The position numbers were made by a program, and so were the translations under genes. Positions 52,962 to 61,743 of a stretch of 64,000 nt of DNA are shown here, piece by piece. This stretch comes from Lachnospiraceae bacterium. GTDB lineage: Bacteria > Bacillota > Clostridia > Lachnospirales > Lachnospiraceae. Location of the stretch: assembly GCA_028693165.1 (NCBI GenBank), contig JAQUVX010000009.1:62001-126000 (forward strand). Direction: 5' to 3'. Below the pieces are notes generated by a model, which was not told the origin of the DNA, made no database searches, and worked only from the letters and a program-made list of their open reading frames with translations. Position 1 is the stretch's first letter; every line of letters begins with the position of its first letter.

Positions 52962-54278
52962 TTAGGTATGCTTAATCGCCTCCAATGCCGGTATCTGGAT
53001 CGCTTTTTCAGCTGGGTAGTAGCCGGAGCCGACGCCGATGGCGATGGAGAAGAGAATCGCGAATGCGGAAAGCCACCAGGGGATGATGGAGATCCGGGAG
53101 CCATCCTGGGAGAAGAGATTCATGGCAAAGGACAGGATGAAGCTGAGGACCGTACCGGCCACACCTCCAATCAGACCGATCAGCCCGGCTTCGATCAGGA
53201 TGGTATTTCGGATGTCGAGGATGAAGCAGCCAAGGGATTTCATGATACCGATCTCGACGGTGCGCTCCGTTATGGACATGATCATGGTGTTGGTGATGCC
53301 AAGGGCGGCAACGAACAGCGAGATGGCACCCATGCTTCCGAACATCAGTTGTTTGCGGCGGGCTTCCTGCTCCATGGGCTTTCGGATGCTTTCCATGGAG
53401 GAGGTCTTAAAGCCAAGCTTCTGAAGCTGTTTTTCCACATCGGCCACATGATTGATGTTGTCAACCTTGACCGTCACGGTATCGTATCCCTTCTTGTCGA
53501 TATCGGTCTGTCCGCCCATCTTTTTGTATTCCTTCCAGAGGGTTTTCATATTCTTCAGGCTGATGTAGGCACCGTCATAGGTTTCCGATCCCTTGGCGTA
53601 ATCCTCCTTGAGTTTGCCGGAAACAGTCACGTTCATCACATAAGGCTTTGTGGAAGTATCGGACTTCGGGGAGGGAAGCTCGATTCGCAGTTCGGTTTTG
53701 AACAGGTCGAAATAGGGTTTGTCCGGTTCCTTTGGCTGACCGGAATCATCGTAGGTGGAGGGATAGATCATGTTCTTTTCTTCGGGACGCTTGCTGTCTT
53801 TAAAGGAATAGGCAAAATACTGCCCGGCGGTGAGGCTTCCTTTGACCGGGGAGAATCCCTCGCCCTCCAGAATCGTGTAGCCCAGGCTGGAAGCCAGCTC
53901 TGGGTCGATTCCGATAATGTCGCCGTAGGCCATCACGTAGCGCCGGTCTTTGCCTGCGGTGATTTTCAAGCCGAGCGCGGCGGAGGAGAGTTTGGCACCC
54001 GCAACCTCCACATGGTCCAGCTTTCGGATGGCTGCGATGGTATTGTCATTTAGTTTCGCCGACTTGGGGCCGGTTCCGGAGGAGTTGACGGAGATGATCG
54101 ACAGGTCGCCCATCTCGGCCAGCATCTTGTCCTGGGAGGCTTTCATGCCGATCCCGATGGAGATCATGATGACGACGGAGGTGCAGCCGATGATCACGCC
54201 AAGGGTCGTCAGCATGGTGCGGGCTCTGTGCCTCAGAAGATTCTGAATGCACATGATAAGAAGATCTTTATGTTTCAT
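52962..54278 (-). CDS. MacB/FtsX-like ABC transporter permease
   Basis: 438 aa. One N-terminal membrane helix (RARTMLTTLGVIIGCTSVVIMISIGIG, about 15-40), a large extracytoplasmic domain (about 45-300) and three C-terminal helices (MFGSMGAISLFVAALGITNTMIM, GLIGLIGGVAGTVLSFILS, WLSAFAILFSIAIGVGSG). This is the FtsX/MacB layout used for peptide, antibiotic or lipoprotein handling. ATG 54278 follows GGGAGG and overlaps the upstream gene's end by 11 bp; the longer frame to 54311 runs into that gene. Last gene of a three-gene operon. Confidence 0.92.
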   Translation of the reverse strand: MKHKDLLIMCIQNLLRHRARTMLTTLGVIIGCTSVVIMISIGIGMKASQDKMLAEMGDLSIISVNSSGTGPKSAKLNDNTIAAIRKLDHVEVAGAKLSSAALGLKITAGKDRRYVMAYGDIIGIDPELASSLGYTILEGEGFSPVKGSLTAGQYFAYSFKDSKRPEEKNMIYPSTYDDSGQPKEPDKPYFDLFKTELRIELPSPKSDTSTKPYVMNVTVSGKLKEDYAKGSETYDGAYISLKNMKTLWKEYKKMGGQTDIDKKGYDTVTVKVDNINHVADVEKQLQKLGFKTSSMESIRKPMEQEARRKQLMFGSMGAISLFVAALGITNTMIMSITERTVEIGIMKSLGCFILDIRNTILIEAGLIGLIGGVAGTVLSFILSFAMNLFSQDGSRISIIPWWLSAFAILFSIAIGVGSGYYPAEKAIQIPALEAIKHT

Positions 54279-56064
54279 CGTCATCCTCCCAATGTTCTGC
54301 AATTTCATCAAGTTCCTCTTGCCCGGAGCTTTGTCCCTGATTTGCAGCGGCCTTTTTCTTCCGGAGAGAACGGAGCTTCATGGCAACACCTGCGCCCAGA
54401 AAAAGGAGCGGGATTGCAATGAAAAATGGATTGATACGCTTGCCTCCCGCATCGGCATCCATGTTTTCCATGTCGGAGGTGTCTTCCGGTGCGGCTTCCT
54501 GGACATCCAGCTCTACGGGGATGATGACGGATTTTTGATTCAATGCGGAATCCTCATATTTGATGCTGACGTTGACCGTGCGTTTGCCTGCGGTCTGCGG
54601 CGTGAGGATAAAGTCCACAGTTCCGCTTTTGCCTGCTTCAAAGTTGCCGAGATTCTGATGCTTTTGCAGCACGGTGTCCTGAGTCTCAATGTCGGCCTCG
54701 ACGTTGGAGATTTCCAGGCGGCCCTTGTTGACGTAGGGGAGGGAGAGGGTAAATTCCTGTCCGACGTACAGGGCGTCGATGCTTTCCGGCGGCGTGATGG
54801 TAAAGCGGTCCGCCTGATAGATCGGGATGGAGATTTTCTCGCTGGTGGTGGTCTGACTGCGCTGGTCGTTGTCCACGTACTCATATTTAAAGCTGATGGT
54901 CAACTTGGCGGAGCTTTGCTTCACGCCGTTTTGCGAGATGGTGTTGACTGCCTCTAAGGGGATCTTGAGTCCGTATTCCGCCCCGGCCTCCAGCAGCGGG
55001 ATGTATAAGGTATTCGATGCGGAGGTCATATTCAGTCCGTCTTCGGGTTCCACGGTCATGACAATATTTTCTGTTTTCAGGTTTGTGCTGGTGTTCTTAA
55101 ATTTCAGATCAAGATCGAATTGATCACCGATGCTGATCTGATCGCCGTACTGATAATTGCTGATGATCAGGTTTGGGACGGCACGTGCGATGGTTTTGCC
55201 GCCGTTTTGCACGACGGGGATGTTGATTTTTTCGCTGGAAGTGCCCTGTGCCCGGGAACCGCCTTTGCGGTAATCATATTTCAAGCTGACGGAGATGCTT
55301 TGGGCGGGATGTGCCTGCTCTTTTCCGGCAGCCAGACGCAGCGTGAGAACCTGGGTCTGGCCGGGTGCAAGATCCGTCAATACGCGTGAGGAGGTGGCGT
55401 CCAGGAGCGTGAGTGCCTCGCCGGTCTCAAAGGAAGCGATGACGGTTTCCATCACGGTGTCGGGGCTGAGATTTTTGATCCCCACATCGACACTGAACTG
55501 CTGGCTGGGTGAGACGGTTCCGATGCTGCCGCGCTCAACCAGCAGGATGGGATCGGCTGTTTTGTTGGTGCTGATCTGGGTCTTGACAAGGATTTTTCCG
55601 GTAGCGCTGCCTGACTGCAGTTCGTCATCGTCGTCAAAATAATCATATTTCATGCTCACGGTGATCGACTGATTGGCGCTGGTGATTTCTTGTGCGGCCC
55701 GTACCTTGATGGACTCCCGCCGGGTGCCGCCGTCGGAAAGCCGCTTGATTAACTGGGTGCTGGCGGAGCCTGAGAGTTCAATCTGGTCGCTGGCCTCATA
55801 GGTCAAAAACAAATCCCGGATATCATAGTCACGGCTCAGATTTGAGATGGTAAATTCGATCACGGCTTCCTGCCCGGCAGCCAGGGTCACGTTGGACACA
55901 TTCTTGATCAGGAGATTTGGCTCGTTGGTTCTTCGGATCTCCCGATCAGACGCGTGAGTGGCATTGCTGGGGGTGGCAGCCAGGGTTGTAATCTGCTTAC
56001 AGAATAATAAAATCAGGATAAAAAGCAGCAGGAGTGCTGCAAGTAAGGGTCTTTTATGCTTCAT
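54268..56064 (-). CDS. Exported membrane-anchored beta-repeat protein (COG1361-like)
   Basis: 598 aa. An N-terminal hydrophobic signal/anchor (PLLAALLLLFILILLFC) and a C-terminal membrane helix (INPFFIAIPLLFLGAGVAMKL) with a charged cytoplasmic tail enclose about 530 extracytoplasmic residues. These contain four related domains: each starts like PNLLIKNVSNVTLAAGQEAVIEFTI and includes a Y-D/E-Y-rich strand followed by a sequence such as SSEKINIPV. This fits CARDB/S-layer-like beta-sandwich repeats. Lying between ATPase and permease genes, overlapping each by 11 bp, it is probably a structural or ligand-binding subunit of the transporter. Confidence 0.85.
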   Translation of the reverse strand: MKHKRPLLAALLLLFILILLFCKQITTLAATPSNATHASDREIRRTNEPNLLIKNVSNVTLAAGQEAVIEFTISNLSRDYDIRDLFLTYEASDQIELSGSASTQLIKRLSDGGTRRESIKVRAAQEITSANQSITVSMKYDYFDDDDELQSGSATGKILVKTQISTNKTADPILLVERGSIGTVSPSQQFSVDVGIKNLSPDTVMETVIASFETGEALTLLDATSSRVLTDLAPGQTQVLTLRLAAGKEQAHPAQSISVSLKYDYRKGGSRAQGTSSEKINIPVVQNGGKTIARAVPNLIISNYQYGDQISIGDQFDLDLKFKNTSTNLKTENIVMTVEPEDGLNMTSASNTLYIPLLEAGAEYGLKIPLEAVNTISQNGVKQSSAKLTISFKYEYVDNDQRSQTTTSEKISIPIYQADRFTITPPESIDALYVGQEFTLSLPYVNKGRLEISNVEADIETQDTVLQKHQNLGNFEAGKSGTVDFILTPQTAGKRTVNVSIKYEDSALNQKSVIIPVELDVQEAAPEDTSDMENMDADAGGKRINPFFIAIPLLFLGAGVAMKLRSLRKKKAAANQGQSSGQEELDEIAEHWEDDDET

Positions 56065-56776
56065 TGTGGTTGGTTTTCCTTTCGTCGCTGATGATATGAC
56101 CATCACACAGTGTTATGATCCGGTCTGCATAATCGGCCATGCTTTTATCATGGGTTACAAGGACAATGGTCTGGGCATATTTCACAGAAAAATCCGTGAT
56201 CATATGCATGATGTCCCGGGTGGTGCGGGTATCGAGATTGCCGGTGGGTTCATCGGCAAAGATCACCTTTGGACGGGTGACGAAGGCTCTGGCGATGCCG
56301 ACCCGCTGCTGCTGGCCGCCAGACATCTGAGTCGGAAAATGCGTGAGCCTGTGACCGAGTCCGACTTTTTTTAGGAGCTTTGCAGCCTGCTGTTCCCTGA
56401 TCTCTTTGGAGATGCCGCGAAACATCAGCGGAAGCGCCACGTTTTCGACGGCGGTGAGGGCGGGGAGCAGGTTGTATGACTGAAAGATAAAGCCTGTATT
56501 GTGCTGCCGGAAGGATGCGAGGGCTTCTTCATCCATGGACGAGACGCATTTGCGGTCGATCCAGACGCTCCCTGAAGTCGGCTTTTCCATCCCGGCGAGC
56601 TGGTTTAGAAGCGTTGACTTCCCAGAGCCGGAGGTGCCGAAGATGCAGCACAGCTCCCCTTTGTAGAGGGTCAGATTGATGGTGTCCAGAGCCACGATGC
56701 ACTCGTCCTCCGTGCGGTATTCTTTCCTTAAATTATGTAAGACGATCATGGGAATTCTTTTTTTCTTTGGTTCCAT
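56054..56776 (-). CDS. MacB/LolD-type ABC transporter ATP-binding protein
   Basis: 240-aa ATPase. Walker [18 protein letters not shown]-loop [13 protein letters not shown], signature [15 protein letters not shown], Walker [13 protein letters not shown] and switch His in [13 protein letters not shown]. All motifs are intact. It is the first gene of the operon, with AGGAGGT before the start codon, and is transcribed divergently from the two-component system, which suggests that this system controls it. Confidence 0.95.
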   Translation of the reverse strand: MEPKKKRIPMIVLHNLRKEYRTEDECIVALDTINLTLYKGELCCIFGTSGSGKSTLLNQLAGMEKPTSGSVWIDRKCVSSMDEEALASFRQHNTGFIFQSYNLLPALTAVENVALPLMFRGISKEIREQQAAKLLKKVGLGHRLTHFPTQMSGGQQQRVGIARAFVTRPKVIFADEPTGNLDTRTTRDIMHMITDFSVKYAQTIVLVTHDKSMADYADRIITLCDGHIISDERKTNHNEA

Positions 56777-56810
56777 AGCAGTACCTCCTGATAACTACAA
56801 GCATAGCTGA

Positions 56811-56885
56811 TCTTTCTTAAAGGAGTATCGGTTCATTTATTAATAAATCTTAACTTCAGCACCGGACTTAAGATTTTTTAAGAAA
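56811..56885. promoter_or_regulatory. Divergent regulatory region with CTTAA repeats
   Basis: Between the ABC operon and the response regulator gene, TTCTTAAAGG, ATCTTAACTT, ACTTAAGATT and TTTTTAAGAA occur within 75 bp, two of them in inverted orientation. They are candidate binding sites for the adjacent OmpR-type regulator. A TATGAT at 56915-56920 could be the -10 of the regulator gene, without a good -35. Confidence 0.4.
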
Positions 56886-56950
56886 TTGCTCATAACTAAT
56901 TAATGTTGTTCTGGTATGATAACACTATCAGTCAGAAAGGAGCTATTTGA

Positions 56951-57643
56951 ATGGAGAAGAAAATACTGGTGGTGGACGATAATCCGGAAATCAGAGACAT
57001 CTTATATATTTTATTATCGAACAATCACTATACGGTGTTGACCGCGGCGAATGGGGAGGAGGCCATGAATCAGATCGATGACAGTCTGGATCTGGTTCTC
57101 CTTGATATCATGATGCCGGGGAAAAGCGGGATCAAGGTCTGCGAGGAGATCCGGAAGGAATCGATGGTGCCGATTTTGTTTCTGACAGCGAAAACGCTGG
57201 AATCGGACAAGTCCCTGGGGCTTCTGGCCGGCGGGGATGACTACCTGGCAAAGCCATTTTCCCATGCGGAGCTGACCGCGCGGGTGACGGCGCTGATCCG
57301 GCGCTATCATGTATATAAAGGAAAGAAAGCAGGTGTGGAGGAGGGCTATATTCTGTCGGGCGATGTCCGAATCGGCAGAAGCAGCAACGAAGTGTACCGG
57401 GGGGAGGAGGAGCTGAACCTGTCAAACCTCGAGTATGACATCCTGCACCTGATGGCATCGCACCGGAAGAAGGTGTTCTCGGCAAAGAATCTTTACGAGT
57501 CCATATGGAATGAACCCTATTTTTACAGCAGCAACAGTACGATCATGGTACATATTCACAAGCTGAGAAGCAAGCTGGAACGTGACCCGCAAAAGCCGGA
57601 ACACATCATAACGGTATGGGGAAAGGGGTACAAATTTGAATAG
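56951..57643 (+). CDS. OmpR/PhoB-type response regulator
   Basis: 230 aa. The receiver domain has KILVVDDNPEIRDIL, the phosphorylation Asp in DLVLLDIMMPGKSGI near residue 52, and LTAKT and YLAKPFS blocks; the C-terminal winged helix contains ILHLMASHRKKVFSAKNLYESIWN and IMVHIHKLRSKLERDPQKP. It overlaps the kinase gene by 8 bp. GAAAGGAG precedes its ATG. Likely controls the divergent ABC operon. Confidence 0.95.
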   Translation: MEKKILVVDDNPEIRDILYILLSNNHYTVLTAANGEEAMNQIDDSLDLVLLDIMMPGKSGIKVCEEIRKESMVPILFLTAKTLESDKSLGLLAGGDDYLAKPFSHAELTARVTALIRRYHVYKGKKAGVEEGYILSGDVRIGRSSNEVYRGEEELNLSNLEYDILHLMASHRKKVFSAKNLYESIWNEPYFYSSNSTIMVHIHKLRSKLERDPQKPEHIITVWGKGYKFE

Positions 57644-58958
57644 GAAATTACGGCTGAAAAGCCTCACGGCGGAGCTTCTGGCGATGATCCTGATCGTGGG
57701 GGCCCTATGTGTTGCTCTGTTTTTCGGCCTGCGGGGGGCTGCCTGGAGTATGGTGGATGTGCGGATCAATGATACCCGGTATATCCGGCACAAGACCGAT
57801 AAAACCGCATCCGAATTTCAGACCTATGTATCGGATCAGAACCTGTCATCCTCGGACGCGGAGAACATCAGCAAATGGATTCGGAAGCACTGGGATGTCA
57901 CCTGCGTGGTCGATGCGGAGGAGACGGTTTATTACGATATGTACGGAAGCGTGCTGAGAGACAGTTCTTCAGAGATCAGCGAAATCATGGATGAAACCAA
58001 TGCGTATCCTATCACCTTCGCCGATGGCAGCTACCGGATTTATCTCTACGGGTTCTTCGGTATGAGTTATTATCTGTATGCCGAATATGCGCTGGCTGTG
58101 GTGTGCATGGTGATCTTTTTCCTGATCATAGGCGGCTGTGTCAGTCACAAGATCAAATACATCAAAGCCATCAATTACGGGATCGGCATCATGGAGGGCG
58201 GAGCTCTCGATTATACCGTGCCGGTCAGGGGGCACGATGAGCTTACGGAGGTTGCGATCAGCTTAAACAGCATGCGCAGAACCTTAAAGGAGCAGATCCA
58301 GGCCGAGGAGGAAGCCAGACAGGCAAATCATAAGCTGATCACCGCGGTCTCCCACGATCTTCGGACACCTCTGACGGCGCAGATCGGGTATCTGGAGATC
58401 CTGAAAAAATGTGCAGAGGATCTGCAGCCGGGCGATCCGATCAAACGATATCTTGAAAAATGCATGGCCTCCAGTATCCGGCTGAAAGAGATGACGGATG
58501 ACATGTTTGAATATTTTCTGGTATCTGCTTCCGACAGCCCGGATCAGAGCACGGAGCTTACGGAGTATGACGCCCCGGATATCTTTGCGCAGAGCATCGG
58601 GGAGGGGATGGCGTTTTTAGAGGAAAAGGGGTATCATTTACAGATGGATATCTGCGAGGAATCGGGAACAGTGCGCTTGTATATCAACTATCTGATTCGG
58701 ATTCTGGATAATATTGTCTCCAATCTGCTCAAATATGCAGATCCGCAAAAACCAATCCAGGTTCGGGTCGACTGTGATGCCGGATTTTACCGGATTGCGG
58801 TGACGAATGCCGTAAAACGCGACCGGAGTATGGAGGAGAGCACCGGAATCGGAACCAAGAGCATCGAGATCCTGGTGAAACGTATGGACGGGACGGTTGT
58901 ATTTGAGGAGGCGGACGGGCAGTATACGGTGCAAATCAGCCTTGCAAGACACGCCTGA
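57636..58958 (+). CDS. Sensor histidine kinase paired with the OmpR-type regulator
   Basis: 440 aa. Two membrane helices (about 12-30 and 148-170) flank an extracytoplasmic sensor of about 115 residues; a HAMP region, the H-box VSHDLRTPLTAQIGYLEIL and the N-box LDNIVSNLLKYADP follow, with a shortened G region (STGIGTKSIEILVKRMDG). The TTG start at 57636 lies 8 nt after AAGGGG within the regulator gene. Kinases next to MacB-type transporters often sense antimicrobial peptides or cell-wall stress; the ligand here is unknown. Confidence 0.93.
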   Translation: MNRKLRLKSLTAELLAMILIVGALCVALFFGLRGAAWSMVDVRINDTRYIRHKTDKTASEFQTYVSDQNLSSSDAENISKWIRKHWDVTCVVDAEETVYYDMYGSVLRDSSSEISEIMDETNAYPITFADGSYRIYLYGFFGMSYYLYAEYALAVVCMVIFFLIIGGCVSHKIKYIKAINYGIGIMEGGALDYTVPVRGHDELTEVAISLNSMRRTLKEQIQAEEEARQANHKLITAVSHDLRTPLTAQIGYLEILKKCAEDLQPGDPIKRYLEKCMASSIRLKEMTDDMFEYFLVSASDSPDQSTELTEYDAPDIFAQSIGEGMAFLEEKGYHLQMDICEESGTVRLYINYLIRILDNIVSNLLKYADPQKPIQVRVDCDAGFYRIAVTNAVKRDRSMEESTGIGTKSIEILVKRMDGTVVFEEADGQYTVQISLARHA

Positions 58959-59012
58959 TTCCTGTAGAATAGGATTAAAATACGATAAACAGGAAACAGT
59001 CAGGAGAAGACG

Positions 59013-59570
59013 ATGAATCGATGTGCATGGGTGAACATGAAAAACCCGGTTTATATCCGGTATCACGATGAAGAGTGGGGCGTGCCGCAGCATGACGACC
59101 GGGCGCTGTATGAACTGCTGATTTTGGAATCCTTTCAGGCGGGACTTTCCTGGGAGTGTGTCCTGAATAAGCGGGAACATTTCCGAAGGGCCTACGACGG
59201 GTTTGACCTTGAAAAAGTGCTGCGCTACGATGAGGCAAAGGTGGCGGAGCTTCTGTCCGATCCGACGATCATCCGCAATAAGCTGAAGATTCGCGCCAGC
59301 ATTGCAAACAGTGTGATTTTCAAGCAGATCCAGGAGGAATACGGCTCCTTTGATGCTTACATCTGGGGCTACACGAAGGGCGAGACGCTGGTGGAGGATT
59401 ATCGGGAGCGGACCACGTCACCGCTGTCCGATGAGATTTCAAAGGATCTGAAAAAGCGCGGCATGAAGTTTGTGGGATCGACTGTGATTTATTCCTATCT
59501 GCAGGCGATCGGAATCATTGATGGACATGGGGACGCGTGTGACTGCTGTAAGGCGCAGAGGAGCAAATAG
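59013..59570 (+). CDS. tag: DNA-3-methyladenine glycosylase I
   Basis: 185-aa base-excision repair enzyme that removes 3-methyladenine. Family features: N-terminal CAWVNMKNPVYIRYHDEEWGVPQHDD, ESFQAGLSWECVLNKREHFRRAYDGFD, and the zinc ligands (Cys4, His18 and C-terminal H-x3-C as GHGDACDCC). AGGAG precedes the ATG. The next gene starts immediately after its stop, so they share a transcript. Confidence 0.96.
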   Translation: MNRCAWVNMKNPVYIRYHDEEWGVPQHDDRALYELLILESFQAGLSWECVLNKREHFRRAYDGFDLEKVLRYDEAKVAELLSDPTIIRNKLKIRASIANSVIFKQIQEEYGSFDAYIWGYTKGETLVEDYRERTTSPLSDEISKDLKKRGMKFVGSTVIYSYLQAIGIIDGHGDACDCCKAQRSK

Positions 59571-60365
59571 ATGATACGGAATATTTTTCTGGATTTGGAT
59601 GACACCATTTTGGATTTTCATAAGGCAGAGCACATTGCGGTGCAGCGGGCTTTGCGGGAACTTGACATCGAGGCCACGCCGGAGCTTTTGAGCCGCTACA
59701 GCCAGCTGAATGATCAGCAGTGGAAGCTTTTGGAGCTGGGGAAGCTGACCAGGGAGGAAGTGAAGGTAAGGCGTTACCGGCTGCTGTTTCAGGAGCTTGG
59801 TCTTGATGCGTCCTGGGAGATGGCGGCGCGGCTTTATGAGGGGTTTTTGTCACAGGGGCATTTCTTTTTGGACGGGGCGGAGGAGCTGCTGCGGCAGTTG
59901 TTTCCATCGTATCGCCTGTACCTTGCGTCCAACGGCACCGCCAGCGTCCAGCGTGGGCGTCTGAAAAGTGCCAGGATTGGGAACTATTTTGATCAGATCT
60001 TCATATCGGAGGAGATCGGTTACCACAAGCCGAACCGGGATTTCTTTGAATACTGTTTTCAGCAGATTCCGGACTTTAAGAGTGAGGAGAGTCTGATCGT
60101 GGGTGACAGCCTGACGTCCGATATCAAAGGGGGCATCAATGCGGGGATCACGACGGTCTGGTTCTGCCGGGACGAGGAGCAGGCGCGAAGGAGTGCGGAA
60201 GCGTATCCACAAATCCGGCCGGACTATGTGGTTCATGAGCTGCGCGAGGTTTGCAGCCTGGTGCAGGCGCTCACAGATAGGAGCGCACCCCCTCGCACTG
60301 CTTCAGCTCCTCCGCAAGCAGCTGCGAAAACTGGTTGTACAATCCGCCAAAAAATAGTACAATGA
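59571..60365 (+). CDS. yjjG: HAD phosphatase, YjjG-like (noncanonical pyrimidine nucleotidase)
   Basis: 264 aa. HAD motif I DLDDTILDFH near residues 8-17, motif II LASNGTASVQRG, motif III Lys in EEIGYHKPNRDFF and motif IV VGDSLTSDIKGG. The long cap inserted after motif I and QWKLLELGKLTREEVKVRRY match YjjG, which dephosphorylates mutagenic pyrimidine nucleotides. The last 30 residues (Ser/Ala/Pro-rich) go beyond the fold and overlap the bioY promoter, so this tail may be of little functional value. Confidence 0.92.
   Translation: MIRNIFLDLDDTILDFHKAEHIAVQRALRELDIEATPELLSRYSQLNDQQWKLLELGKLTREEVKVRRYRLLFQELGLDASWEMAARLYEGFLSQGHFFLDGAEELLRQLFPSYRLYLASNGTASVQRGRLKSARIGNYFDQIFISEEIGYHKPNRDFFEYCFQQIPDFKSEESLIVGDSLTSDIKGGINAGITTVWFCRDEEQARRSAEAYPQIRPDYVVHELREVCSLVQALTDRSAPPRTASAPPQAAAKTGCTIRQKIVQ
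60335..60363 (+). promoter_or_regulatory. bioY promoter with an inverted repeat
   Basis: TTGTAC (60335-60340), 17-bp spacer, TACAAT (60358-60363), inside the 3' end of the yjjG-like gene. The hexamers themselves form a dyad, TTGTAC-N16-GTACAA, reminiscent of, but 3 bp shorter than, the BirA operator of Bacillus. Confidence 0.5.
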
Positions 60366-60406
60366 TTGTGGACAGAATTTTGGGAACTGCACAAGGAGGT
60401 ATACGA

Positions 60407-61003
60407 ATGAGACAGGGAAACAGAGCAGTGCTGCAGCGGCGCAGTATGACAAAGGATATGGCTGTGTGCGGATTATTTGCGGCACTGACAGCGGTCGGAG
60501 CGTTCATGAAGATCGTGATTCCGGCAGGCGCAGACACAATGAATTTTACCTTACAGTGGTTCTTTGTACTGCTTGCGGGACTTTTGCTGGGATCAAAGCG
60601 GGCGTTTATGAGCGTCGCGACATATTTGATTATCGGCCTGATCGGGATTCCGGTATTTGCCAGAGGCGGCGGGCCGGCTTATCTGCTTCGCCCGACCTTC
60701 GGCTTTTTGCTGGGATTTGCGCTGGCGGCCTACGCTATGGGAAAGGTCTGCGAGCTGATGCATTCTGCGAGGACAAAGACCTGGATTGCCGCGGCTGCGG
60801 TCGGATACGTGATTTATTATGGGATGGGGATGCTGTATTTTTATTTTATTTCCCATGTTGTGGTGCCGAAGCCGGTTGGCTGGGGCGCGATTTTTACCAT
60901 TTACTGCCTGCCGACGATGATTCCGGACATCCTGCTGTGCGGGGTTGCCATCATGGTGGCGGCACGCCTGCGTCCGGTGGTGGTACATATGCTGGAATCA
61001 TGA
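60407..61003 (+). CDS. bioY: Biotin transporter BioY
   Basis: 198-aa hydrophobic S component with six membrane helices that binds biotin for an ECF importer or acts alone. Family blocks are MAVCGLFAALTAVGAFMKI, FTLQWFFVLLAGLLLGSKRAFMS, YLIIGLIGIPVFARGGGPAYL and RPTFGFLLGFALAAYAMG. ATG 60407 follows AAGGAGG; the open frame to 60335 covers the promoter. No other biotin genes are nearby, so the cell probably imports biotin. Confidence 0.95.
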   Translation: MRQGNRAVLQRRSMTKDMAVCGLFAALTAVGAFMKIVIPAGADTMNFTLQWFFVLLAGLLLGSKRAFMSVATYLIIGLIGIPVFARGGGPAYLLRPTFGFLLGFALAAYAMGKVCELMHSARTKTWIAAAAVGYVIYYGMGMLYFYFISHVVVPKPVGWGAIFTIYCLPTMIPDILLCGVAIMVAARLRPVVVHMLES

Positions 61004-61016
61004 TGGAGGTTATAGG

Positions 61017-61541
61017 ATGGACTTATTAGAAATCATGCAGACGCGTCGCAGCGTCAGAAGCTATACGGGAGCACCGATCGCCGAGGAAGACCTGACGAAG
61101 ATCCTGCAGGCAGGACTGCTGTCTGCATCCGGTCATGCGGCGCGTCCGTGGGAGCTGATTGTTGTGCGCGACAAGGCTGTGCTTGCGAAGATGGCGGAGT
61201 GCCGTGTCGGGGCCGCGAAGATGCTTGCGGGGGCAGATACCGCGATCGTGGTGGTTGCCGATGAGGAGCAGACCGATGTCTGGGTGGAGGACAGCTCCAT
61301 CGTGATGGCCAACATGCATTTGATGGCGGACAGTCTGGGCGTCGGAAGCTGCTGGATACAGGGAAGACTTCGCAACGCGCCGGACGGGCGGACGACGGAG
61401 GAGTATCTGCGGGAGCTGTTAGCGTTTCCGGAACGGTATCGTCTGGAAGCAGTGCTGTCGCTTGGGATGCCGGAGCGGCATCCGGCAAAGACAGAGCTTT
61501 CCGAGCTTCTCACCGCTAAGATCCACAGAGAAAAATTTTAA
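61017..61541 (+). CDS. Nitroreductase family flavoprotein
   Basis: 174-aa FMN-dependent oxidoreductase. The N-terminal FMN phosphate-binding run MQTRRSVRSYTGAPI, SASGHAARPWELIVV and the C-terminal LSLGMPERHPAK are typical of the short nitroreductase subfamily. Such enzymes reduce quinones, nitro compounds or flavins; substrate not assignable. ATG 61017 follows GGAGG just after the bioY stop, so it is in the bioY transcript. A strong terminator follows. Confidence 0.93.
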   Translation: MDLLEIMQTRRSVRSYTGAPIAEEDLTKILQAGLLSASGHAARPWELIVVRDKAVLAKMAECRVGAAKMLAGADTAIVVVADEEQTDVWVEDSSIVMANMHLMADSLGVGSCWIQGRLRNAPDGRTTEEYLRELLAFPERYRLEAVLSLGMPERHPAKTELSELLTAKIHREKF

Positions 61542-61552
61542 AAGGTTGAATA

Positions 61553-61591
61553 GAAATCGCTGCGGTCGTTTGAGACCTCAGCGATTTTTTG
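61553..61591 (+). terminator. Terminator after the nitroreductase gene
   Basis: AAATCGCTG-C-GGTC pairs with GACC-T-CAGCGATTT (one mismatch), short loop, followed by TTTTTT. The 150 bp between it and the next start codon is AT-rich; no clear promoter is seen. Confidence 0.8.
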
Positions 61592-61743
61592 TCGAGAAGA
61601 ATCACGCATATGCACAAAAAGAATGATTTGTCAAGTACGAGTTATGATGTGCAAAACAGCATCTATCGTACTGGAAAAGAATTAAAAAAGGAGTAAAATA
61701 GTATTGACAAATAGAAAAAGGCTGATCAGGAGGATTTGAGACG

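Noticed and set aside
52863..54053. 396-codon open frame opposite the MacB-like permease
   Set aside because: Antisense to a permease with clear membrane helices and correct ribosome binding site; the Asp/Gly/His-rich product looks artificial.
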